A stretch of DNA of 36,955 nt, from positions 1 to 36,955 of the forward strand of contig CACXKR010000011.1 of assembly GCA_902768335.1 (NCBI GenBank), given 5' to 3'. The notes below the pieces were generated by a model. That model had not been told where the DNA came from and searched no databases. It saw only the letters and a list, made by a program, of their open reading frames with translations. The translations under genes and the position numbers were made by a program. The stretch is from an uncultured Erysipelotrichaceae bacterium. Lineage in GTDB: Bacteria; Bacillota_I; Bacilli_A; RFN20; CAG-826. Within the stretch, counting starts at the first letter, position 1; the number at the start of each line of letters is the position of its first letter. Below, piece by piece: positions 27,874 to 35,247 of this stretch.

Positions 27874-28584
27874 CTAAAAGAACAAATGAATTGAATTAAG
27901 GAAGAATCGCTGATGATCGGCGTCATTAGCGAATTTCAAAAAGTTAACGCCATCAGGATATTCCACAGTGAATGTTTCGGCATCAGGATGAGGGCTTTTA
28001 TCAAGTGTTGAAAAGTTATACTCGATACCATTGATTATGATTTTTGAATCTGAATCTTTACTTACTCCACCATTATAAACTTTATAATAACCGCTAGCCT
28101 CGATGACGGCTTTCTTAAGAACTTGAGATAGGTTAAATTGAATCGAACCAGAATTTGCTCCGGAACCAATGCTTAAATGCAAGTGTTCTTTTTCAGAACT
28201 TCCATCATCGGTTGAAATCTGACAATTAACCGCATTTATTGAAGAAACAATATTTGTTTTCGCCTGACTATTAATCGAATTCATCAGGATATCTCTATTA
28301 GATTTTTCGGATTCTAAATCGCTAATGTGAATTCCGAAATCACTGAACGGTAAGGCGCTACCTGCTGTATAAATCTTATATTCTCCAGCTGGTAGAGAAC
28401 TTGTACTTGTTAGAGTTTGAGAAGTAGATGAAGTCTCACCTGTAGTAGTTAATGTTGGGCTTGAAGAACTATCGGATGTAATTAAACTGCTTTTCTTCTT
28501 ACCACCGCCTTTTGAGCCTGAATTACAGCCACATAAAAGAAGGGTGACACTAAGAATTGTTAATAATGCATTTTTTCGATTCAT
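27874..28584 (-). CDS. Putative lipoprotein with Ser/Thr linker, function unknown
   Basis: A 236-residue secreted protein. The signal peptide is hydrophobic at residues 6-17, with lipobox LLCGC and Cys20 as the likely lipidated residue. Next comes a Gly/Lys stretch (GSKGGGKKKSS) and a Ser/Thr-rich linker to about residue 66, then a domain of about 165 residues. That domain has predicted strands and ends SIHLFF. No family recognised. The linker style is shared with the 532-residue lipoprotein at 35248. Its promoter overlaps that of the divergent DJ-1-like gene. Confidence 0.75.
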   Translation of the reverse strand: MNRKNALLTILSVTLLLCGCNSGSKGGGKKKSSLITSDSSSSPTLTTTGETSSTSQTLTSTSSLPAGEYKIYTAGSALPFSDFGIHISDLESEKSNRDILMNSINSQAKTNIVSSINAVNCQISTDDGSSEKEHLHLSIGSGANSGSIQFNLSQVLKKAVIEASGYYKVYNGGVSKDSDSKIIINGIEYNFSTLDKSPHPDAETFTVEYPDGVNFLKFANDADHQRFFLNSIHLFF

Positions 28585-28605
28585 AACATCAAAAACCTAT
28601 TATTT

Positions 28606-28613
28606 ATTATAAT
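28606..28613. promoter_or_regulatory. Overlapping divergent -10 boxes
   Basis: ATTATAAT reads TATAAT on both strands with a two-base offset (28606-28611 minus, 28608-28613 plus). The minus box would serve the lipoprotein at 28584, the plus box the DJ-1-like gene at 28628. RNA polymerase could occupy only one at a time. Confidence 0.45.
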
Positions 28614-28627
28614 ATATAAGGACAAAT

Positions 28628-29182
28628 ATGAGAGGATTACTATTACTTGCTGACGGATTTGAAGACACCGAAGCTCTAACAACTAGAGATGTTTTAATTC
28701 GTGCAGGAATTGAAATTACTACCGCTTCAATAACAGATCGACTTGAAGTTGAATCCAGTTTTGGAGTTCATGTTTTAGCGGACGCTCTTTTAAAACTAAT
28801 TTTCGATACGACTCCTTATGATTTTCTTGTGCTTCCAGGCGGAGGTAGAGGAACAAGGAATTTAGCAGAATCTAATCTCGTTGCATTTTATATCGATAGA
28901 TTTGTTAAAGCTAATAAGCTAGTTTGTGCAATCTGTGCAGCACCTTCTATCCTTGGAAAACTAGGATATTTAAAAAATGAAAAATATACATGTTTTGCTG
29001 GATGTAATGAGGGTTTTGCTGGTGATTTTACTGGAAACGAAGTTGAAGTTTCAGGCAATTTTATTACTGCCAGAAGCATGAAATATTCAATACCTTTTGC
29101 TCTTACAATTATTGAACGATTGCTTGAAAAAGAAGCAGCTCAAAAAGTCGATATTGGTTTAATGGGCAAAACACCTAAATAA
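28628..29182 (+). CDS. DJ-1/PfpI family protein
   Basis: A 184-residue protein of the DJ-1/ThiJ/YajL family. The active-site Cys103 lies in ICAAPSILG, with the partner Glu15 in GFEDTEA and PGGG near 70. Members are described as protective deglycase-like or glyoxalase-like enzymes or redox sensors; the actual activity is uncertain. AAGGA lies just before ATG. The stop overlaps the sirtuin ATG by one base (TAATG), so the two proteins are made together. Confidence 0.92.
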   Translation: MRGLLLLADGFEDTEALTTRDVLIRAGIEITTASITDRLEVESSFGVHVLADALLKLIFDTTPYDFLVLPGGGRGTRNLAESNLVAFYIDRFVKANKLVCAICAAPSILGKLGYLKNEKYTCFAGCNEGFAGDFTGNEVEVSGNFITARSMKYSIPFALTIIERLLEKEAAQKVDIGLMGKTPK

Positions 29183-29913
29183 TGGATAAGATTGTTGAAC
29201 TACAAAAACTAATAGATAACGCTAATCATATCGTTGTCATTACAGGTGCCGGCATATCAACTGCTTCTGGTATCCCGGATATTAGATCCGCTAACGGAGC
29301 AGCGAATAATAAAGAGTTGATTAAAAAATATAAATATGGTTATGAAACAATTGTTTCGCATACCTTTTTTATGAATCGAACAGAAGAATTTTATGCTTAT
29401 TACAAAGAGCAGATGATTTTTAAGGATGCCAAACCTAATATCGCACATAAATATTTAGCCAAGCTAGAGCAGAGAAAAGACGTTATAATCATCACTCAGA
29501 ACATTGATGGATTACACACTGTCGCAGGTTCAAAAAATGTCATTGAGTTCCATGGTTCTACTCAAAGAAATACTTGCTTAGATTGTGGAGAAAAATACAC
29601 ATTAGATTATGTTTTGTCTCAAGACGGTGTTCCCCATTGTAAAAAATGCGGAGGAATTATTAAACCTGATGTCGTCTTATTTGAAGAAGGAATAGATTAT
29701 GAAGCAATTCACGAATCGGTAAGAGCAACTGAAAGAGCTGATTTATTAATTGTCATCGGTTCCTCATTAGTGGTTTATCCTGCAGCAGGAATCCCCAATT
29801 ATTTCCATGGAGACAATACTGTAATCATTAACCGCGATCCAACGCCTCTTGATGGCTACGCAAAAATAGTCATTCATGATGATATAAAAGAAATTTTTAG
29901 TAAACTTATTTAG
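29182..29913 (+). CDS. cobB: NAD-dependent protein deacylase, Sir2 family
   Basis: A 243-residue sirtuin. It has GAGISTASGIPD at residues 22-33, TQNIDGLH with the catalytic His in FHGS, and a zinc ribbon with CLDCG and CKKCGG. NAD-site residues GSSLVVYPA and INRDPTP follow. The usual GIPDFRS is GIPDIRS: the conserved Phe near the nicotinamide pocket is Ile. Coupled with the DJ-1-like gene upstream, and converges with the ATP-grasp gene by an 8-base overlap. No macrodomain or lipoate-ligase partner lies nearby, which argues against the SirTM class. Confidence 0.93.
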   Translation: MDKIVELQKLIDNANHIVVITGAGISTASGIPDIRSANGAANNKELIKKYKYGYETIVSHTFFMNRTEEFYAYYKEQMIFKDAKPNIAHKYLAKLEQRKDVIIITQNIDGLHTVAGSKNVIEFHGSTQRNTCLDCGEKYTLDYVLSQDGVPHCKKCGGIIKPDVVLFEEGIDYEAIHESVRATERADLLIVIGSSLVVYPAAGIPNYFHGDNTVIINRDPTPLDGYAKIVIHDDIKEIFSKLI

Positions 29914-30781
29914 AAATAGTATCTATTACGTATTTTGCATAGCAACCCGCAACATTGATGCCGGTTGTTTTTTCTATTCCTTCAAAGAAAGCATTGGAAT
30001 TAACTTCTGATAAGATTGGTTCATTATTTGGTCCGATTAATAAATCCACTCCGCAATAATCCATATCCAAAATTTTGCTCGCTTTGATTGCGACATCCAA
30101 GTATGACTTCGGAAGTTCTACTTTTGATGCGTGACCACCCGTAGCAAGATTTGATAAATAAGAATGTTTATTTTCTCTTTTCATATAAGCAATCGGTTTA
30201 TGCCCGATCACAATAACGCGATAATCAACACCTTTTGAGGTGGAAATAAATTGTTGAAAAATATGCGGAATATGAATGAGTTTATCTTCAATTTGTCTAA
30301 GTTCTGCGGCGTTTTCTACAAAATAGACCTGTCTTCCAAGTGACCCATAATTCTCTTTTACAATGAGTGGAAAACCTAATACTTTCTCAACATCATTTAA
30401 ATAATCTCTATTCCCATCATCGTGATAACAAAGAGTTGAGGAAATAGTTGTCGGCATTTTAATCCCTTGATCTGATAAGCTGATGTGAGTAAGCATCTTA
30501 TCGTCGCAACGGACAATTGAAGAAACCTTGTTAAAGAGACGGTAACCGCTTCTTTCTAACAAATCGGCGATATATCTGTCTTTGTCTAAATACATTACAA
30601 AGTCATAATGACCTAAATTTGCTTTTATATTGCCTCTATCGATATAAGAATGCAGTTCATTATTCTTTTTAACTTCAATTTCAACGCCTAGTTTTAAAAA
30701 TTCTTCGCTTAGACGAGAAACTTGATGTTTGATTCCATCTGCAATGGCGTAACCGTTAGTTATTATCAGTCCTTTTAGCAT
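29906..30781 (-). CDS. RimK-type ATP-grasp ligase
   Basis: A 291-residue ATP-grasp enzyme of the RimK group. There is an N-terminal Rossmann-like region, then the ATP-grasp part with LIVKENYGSLGRQVYFV, DYRVIVIGHKPIAYMKRE, ATGGHASKVELP and the metal motif LSEVNSNAFFEGIEK. RimK relatives add amino acids, often Glu, to a protein or small-molecule carboxylate. The substrate here is unknown. I chose ATG at 30781, which overlaps the end of the upstream membrane-protein gene by 26 bases; an upstream non-ATG reading is less likely. Confidence 0.85.
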   Translation of the reverse strand: MLKGLIITNGYAIADGIKHQVSRLSEEFLKLGVEIEVKKNNELHSYIDRGNIKANLGHYDFVMYLDKDRYIADLLERSGYRLFNKVSSIVRCDDKMLTHISLSDQGIKMPTTISSTLCYHDDGNRDYLNDVEKVLGFPLIVKENYGSLGRQVYFVENAAELRQIEDKLIHIPHIFQQFISTSKGVDYRVIVIGHKPIAYMKRENKHSYLSNLATGGHASKVELPKSYLDVAIKASKILDMDYCGVDLLIGPNNEPILSEVNSNAFFEGIEKTTGINVAGCYAKYVIDTISK

Positions 30782-31307
30782 GTCTTTTCTTTTCAATGAA
30801 ATAATCAGCGATATTTTTAGCAGCGCCAATTAAAAATTCAATTCCTAAATATATCAAGTGAAGCACGATGCCATCCGACATATGAATACAAAGCAAAATA
30901 CCAATCCCAATATCGCCAAGTGAGACAGCAATTTCAATGAATTCAAATTTATTATGCTTAATATTTGGCGCGACAACAATGATTTCGGTTGTGCCTCGAC
31001 AAATATCGATAGCGCCCCAAACCATACAGACAATATCTGGGTCAAAAACATTTGTTGACAAGATAATTGTTCCAAAAACGATACCGACCAAACCAATAAT
31101 TAGATATGATTGCCTATCTCTATGAATTAAATAAATTAAAAGATGAGGAACACTACTTAATAAAATTAAAGTTCCAAGAAAGTACACATTTCCACCATTT
31201 TCAGGTTTAGCGAAAATGAAAGCTACCGTTCCAATTGTTAGATAAAAAACAATCGAGAAAACATAAATTATTTGGGTTATTCTTTTGGACACCGTTTCGT
31301 TCATCAT
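30756..31307 (-). CDS. Multi-pass membrane protein, possibly HdeD/DUF308-like
   Basis: A 183-residue integral membrane protein with about six hydrophobic segments arranged as three pairs, and a basic C-terminus. Conserved-looking positions include WGAIDICRGTTEI and LGDIGIGILL. The repeat of short helical pairs resembles HdeD/DUF308 proteins, but that is only a resemblance. It precedes and overlaps the ATP-grasp gene, so they form a two-gene unit. It starts with two ATGs, and TATAAT is 6 bases upstream with no Shine-Dalgarno. Confidence 0.75.
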   Translation of the reverse strand: MMNETVSKRITQIIYVFSIVFYLTIGTVAFIFAKPENGGNVYFLGTLILLSSVPHLLIYLIHRDRQSYLIIGLVGIVFGTIILSTNVFDPDIVCMVWGAIDICRGTTEIIVVAPNIKHNKFEFIEIAVSLGDIGIGILLCIHMSDGIVLHLIYLGIEFLIGAAKNIADYFIEKKRHAKRTDNN

Positions 31308-31313
31308 TTAATT

Positions 31314-31319
31314 ATTATA
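31314..31319 (-). promoter_or_regulatory. -10 box of the membrane protein gene (leaderless candidate)
   Basis: TATAAT on the minus strand is followed after 6 bases (AATTAA) by ATG. The short gap and absent Shine-Dalgarno suggest a leaderless mRNA. Confidence 0.5.
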
Positions 31320-31349
31320 TAGAATCAGATACAAAATTTAAATTTTGAA

Positions 31350-31378
31350 TTGTTAAATTTATTTATTGTTTTTATAAT
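31350..31378 (+). promoter_or_regulatory. Candidate promoter of the ABC exporter operon
   Basis: TTGTTA (31350-31355) and TATAAT (31373-31378) are exactly 17 bases apart. The leader would be about 11 bases with no Shine-Dalgarno. It is divergent from the membrane-protein gene; both promoters share an 89-base gap. Confidence 0.55.
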
Positions 31379-31396
31379 AATTTCACATCGAATTTT

Positions 31397-33259
31397 ATGT
31401 GGCAGAAAATTAAATTAATTTTAAAAAGTGTAAGGCAATATAAAAAATACGCAATTATAACGCCTATTTTTATGCTTTTCGAAGCTCTTATTGAATGCGT
31501 TATGCCATTTCTTATGTCGGCTTTAATCGACACTGTTGATTATGGTATTTCTACCACCTATAAAGGTCTTCCAAAAGAAAGAACTATCAATACTTTAAGC
31601 GATATCTTTAGATCCACTCCATACATTAACGAAACTTTAGGCCTTACCATGGACGTAACTGTTTTTGGTCTAATGATTACGTTAATTGTTTTAGCGGGTC
31701 TATCTTTAACATGCGGTATTCTTGGAGGAAGAACTGCCGCTAAAGCTTCCGTAGGAATGGCTACAAATTTAAGAAGTGATTTATATAAGAAAATTCAATC
31801 CTTCTCATTTGCAAATATTGATAAATTCTCTAGTGCATCCTTAGTAACAAGAATGACTACTGATGTTTCAAATGTACAAATGGCATTCCAAATGTTAATT
31901 CGAATCGTTATTCGTGCTCCACTCATGATGATATTCTCTGCCGTTATGGCATTTATTGCTGGAGGAATTATGGCAACCATCTTTGTGGTGCTAGTCCCAA
32001 TTATCGCGTTTGGTTTATTCCTCATCATCCGCAAAGCAATGAAGATTTTCTTAAGAGTCTTTAAACGTTACGACAAACTCAATGAATCTGTCGAAGAAAA
32101 CGTTTCCGGAATTCGCGTTGTTAAATCGTACGTTCGTGAAGATTACGAAAAACAAAAATTCAATACTGCTTCAGATAATATGACTGGTGACTTTGTCACA
32201 GCTGAAAAAATTGTCGCTCTCAATAGCCCGTTATTAAACACCACTATTCATGTTTCAAATATTGTTGTTATCGGTTTAGGCTCATATATCATTTATCAAT
32301 CGACAATCGATTCGAATTACTGGGCAAAATTAACCGTTGGACAAATGTCATCACTAATCACATACGGTATTCAAATTTTAATGTCCGTCATGATGATTTC
32401 AATGATCATGGTCATGCTTGTCATGTCTTTAGAAGCAATTAGACGTATAGCGGAAGTTCTACAAGAAGAGCCCACTATTAAGGATCCAAAGAATCCTATC
32501 TATGAAGTTAAAAATGGAGATATTGAATTTAAAAATGTTTCCTTTAAATATAAAGAAACTGCTGAAAGATGCGCCTTATCCAATATTAATCTTAAGATTA
32601 AATCTGGACAATTTGTTGGTATTTTAGGTTCGACTGGTTCAGGCAAGACTAGCTTAGTTAACTTGATTAGCCGTCTTTATGATGTCAGCGAAGGTTCAAT
32701 ACTAGTCGGCGATGAAGATGTTCGAAATTATGATCTTAAAGTTTTAAGAGATAATGTCGCGGTTGTTTTACAAAAGAACGTTTTATTCTCTGGCACAATT
32801 GAATCTAATCTTCGTTGGGGAAATATAGATGCCACAGAAGAAGAAATGAAACGCGCTTGTGAAATTTGTCAAGCGATGGAAATAGTTGAAGCTAAGCCAG
32901 AAGGATTTAAATCCGTGGTCGAACAAGGTGGCGCGAATTTCTCTGGTGGACAAAAGCAAAGACTTTGTATTGCTCGAGCAATATTAAAGAAACCAAAGAT
33001 TATGATTCTTGATGACTCAACTTCAGCGGTTGATACTAAGACAGATAAATTGATTAGAAGAGGTCTTAAGAACGATCTTCCAGAAATGACCAAGATCGTC
33101 ATCGCACAACGTATATCTTCGATTGAAGATGCAGACTTAATCGTTGTTTTAGACGATGGAAAGATCGATGCGATTGGAACACATGATGAACTTCTTAAAT
33201 CATGTGAAATTTATAAAGAAGTTTATACTTCTCAAAATCGAATTGGAGGTAATAAATAA
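31397..33259 (+). CDS. ABC exporter subunit with degenerate nucleotide site
   Basis: A 620-residue half-transporter: six membrane helices in about the first 340 residues, then an ATPase domain. Walker A is GSTGSGKTS near 411, the signature FSGGQKQR near 514, Walker B IMILDDS near 534. The catalytic Glu after Walker B is Asp, and the switch His is Gln (IAQRIS near 568). This is the pattern of the non-catalytic half in heterodimeric exporters such as TM287/288 and BmrCD. Its stop overlaps the start of the second half by one base (TAATG). Likely substrate is a drug or lipid-like compound. Confidence 0.93.
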   Translation: MWQKIKLILKSVRQYKKYAIITPIFMLFEALIECVMPFLMSALIDTVDYGISTTYKGLPKERTINTLSDIFRSTPYINETLGLTMDVTVFGLMITLIVLAGLSLTCGILGGRTAAKASVGMATNLRSDLYKKIQSFSFANIDKFSSASLVTRMTTDVSNVQMAFQMLIRIVIRAPLMMIFSAVMAFIAGGIMATIFVVLVPIIAFGLFLIIRKAMKIFLRVFKRYDKLNESVEENVSGIRVVKSYVREDYEKQKFNTASDNMTGDFVTAEKIVALNSPLLNTTIHVSNIVVIGLGSYIIYQSTIDSNYWAKLTVGQMSSLITYGIQILMSVMMISMIMVMLVMSLEAIRRIAEVLQEEPTIKDPKNPIYEVKNGDIEFKNVSFKYKETAERCALSNINLKIKSGQFVGILGSTGSGKTSLVNLISRLYDVSEGSILVGDEDVRNYDLKVLRDNVAVVLQKNVLFSGTIESNLRWGNIDATEEEMKRACEICQAMEIVEAKPEGFKSVVEQGGANFSGGQKQRLCIARAILKKPKIMILDDSTSAVDTKTDKLIRRGLKNDLPEMTKIVIAQRISSIEDADLIVVLDDGKIDAIGTHDELLKSCEIYKEVYTSQNRIGGNK

Positions 33260-35244
33260 TGCCACCGATGAGAATGAAAGAAAGAGCGAGAGCCAAAAAA
33301 GGTACGGTCAAGCGATTGCTTAAGACTCTTTTTAAGCTTTATCCGATTCGTTTATCGTTTGCTATTTTCTGCATCGTTTTCAACGTCTTCGCAAACTTAT
33401 CTTCATCGATATTCGCTAACTTTGTGACTGTTTGTATCAAAACTGCTATTTCTCCAGAAATGCCAGGCGTAGGTCCATCTAATCCATTTATTGGAACATA
33501 CCAAATCAAAGCAATGGGTATTTCTCTAAATACAAATGTTACTTACCTATTGCTAACAATGGGAATCATTTATGCCTTTGGCATCTTTGCTGCTTGGTGG
33601 TGGAACCGCACGATGGCGATTGTCACTCAACAATATATGAATAGATTCCGTAAGGAAATGTTTAATCACCTTCAAGATTTACCAATTAAATATTTTGACA
33701 CTCATAAGTATGGTGAGGTCATGTCACTATTTACAAACGACATCGATACAATTCGTCAATTCATTTCACAAGCTCTTCCAACAATGTTGCAAGCGGGTTT
33801 GGCGGTCATCTTCTGTTTTACCGCAATGCTCATGAATTCAGTCTGGTTAACACTAGTTACAATCGTGTTTGCCGCTGCTATGTTCTACGTTATTAAAGTT
33901 ATTGGTGGACGCGCTGGTAAATACTTTATTAAGCAACAAAAACAAGTCGCTGTCGTAGAAGGAAACATTCAAGAATCCATAAATGGATTAAAGGTTATTA
34001 AAGTCTTCACTCACGAAGAAGAATCCACCAAACAATTTGATGAAATCAATGATCAATTAAAAGATTATTCCACCACCGCGAATATACACGGTAATATCAC
34101 TGGCCCAATTAACATGAATATTGGTAACTTCATGTATGTATTAACTGCCGTTGTTGCCTTCTTAATGTTAGTTGTACCAGGTTTCTATAACTTGTCTTTA
34201 TTAGAAGGATTATCACCAATTTCAATATCGACATTCTGGGGAATTGTTATTTCTTTCTTAATGATGACAAGAATGTTTGCAAATAACGTCAATAACTTCT
34301 CACAACAAATCACCTTTATCGTCATGGGCATGGCGGGTGCTTCTCGCTGCTTCGATTTAATTGATGAAAAACCTGAAAAAGACGAAGGCTATGTCACTTT
34401 AGTACATATCAAAAAAGATAAAGATGGTAACTTAATCGAAACTGACGAAAGAACTAGAGACTTCGCTTGGAAGCATCCTCATAAGGATGGCACGACAACA
34501 TATACCGAACTTAAAGGAGATATCTTGTTAGACCATGTTGATTTCTCCTATGGTGGATCAAAACTTGTTTTACAAGATGTTTCTATTTACGCTCATCCGG
34601 GTCAAAAGATTGCTCTTGTTGGTGCAACTGGTGCAGGAAAAACAACTATCACAAACTTAATCAATAGATTTTATCCAATTAACGATGGAAAAGTTCGCTA
34701 TGATGGAATCAATATTAACAAGATTCGAAAAGAGGATTTAAGACGTTCTTTAGGCATTGTTTTGCAAGATGTTAATTTATTCACTGGTACTGTCATGGAT
34801 AATATTCGTTATGGTCGATTAGATGCGACAGATGAAGAATGTATCGAAGCCGCGAAGATTGCTAATGCGCATGACTTCATCACACGTTTACCTGAAGGCT
34901 ATCAAACTATGCTTTCAGGTGATGGAGCGAACTTGTCTCAAGGACAAAGACAGCTTCTTTCAATTGCTCGTGCTGCTGTTGCGGACGCGCCAGTAATGAT
35001 TCTTGATGAGGCTACATCTTCAATCGATACCAGAACCGAAAGACTTGTTCAAAAAGGTATGGATCAATTAATGGCAGGACGTACGGTCTTTGTCATTGCT
35101 CATAGATTATCTACGATTCAAAACGCCGAAGCTATTATGGTCCTAGACCATGGAAAGATTATTGAACGTGGAAATCATAATGATTTAATCGCTAAAAAAG
35201 GTTATTACTATCAACTTTATACAGGAGCATTCGAATTAGAATAA
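33259..35244 (+). CDS. ABC exporter subunit with canonical catalytic site
   Basis: A 661-residue half-transporter with six membrane helices (about 25-350) and an ATPase domain. Walker A GATGAGKTT is near 454, Walker B VMILDEATSS near 578 with intact Glu, and the switch His in IAHRLS near 612. The signature is LSQGQ instead of LSGGQ, the altered signature expected opposite the degenerate Walker site of its partner. A polar stretch of about 50 residues (370-420) lies between the membrane and ATPase parts. GGAGGT lies before ATG. It pairs with the preceding gene product. Confidence 0.94.
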   Translation: MPPMRMKERARAKKGTVKRLLKTLFKLYPIRLSFAIFCIVFNVFANLSSSIFANFVTVCIKTAISPEMPGVGPSNPFIGTYQIKAMGISLNTNVTYLLLTMGIIYAFGIFAAWWWNRTMAIVTQQYMNRFRKEMFNHLQDLPIKYFDTHKYGEVMSLFTNDIDTIRQFISQALPTMLQAGLAVIFCFTAMLMNSVWLTLVTIVFAAAMFYVIKVIGGRAGKYFIKQQKQVAVVEGNIQESINGLKVIKVFTHEEESTKQFDEINDQLKDYSTTANIHGNITGPINMNIGNFMYVLTAVVAFLMLVVPGFYNLSLLEGLSPISISTFWGIVISFLMMTRMFANNVNNFSQQITFIVMGMAGASRCFDLIDEKPEKDEGYVTLVHIKKDKDGNLIETDERTRDFAWKHPHKDGTTTYTELKGDILLDHVDFSYGGSKLVLQDVSIYAHPGQKIALVGATGAGKTTITNLINRFYPINDGKVRYDGININKIRKEDLRRSLGIVLQDVNLFTGTVMDNIRYGRLDATDEECIEAAKIANAHDFITRLPEGYQTMLSGDGANLSQGQRQLLSIARAAVADAPVMILDEATSSIDTRTERLVQKGMDQLMAGRTVFVIAHRLSTIQNAEAIMVLDHGKIIERGNHNDLIAKKGYYYQLYTGAFELE

Positions 35245-35247
35245 ATT

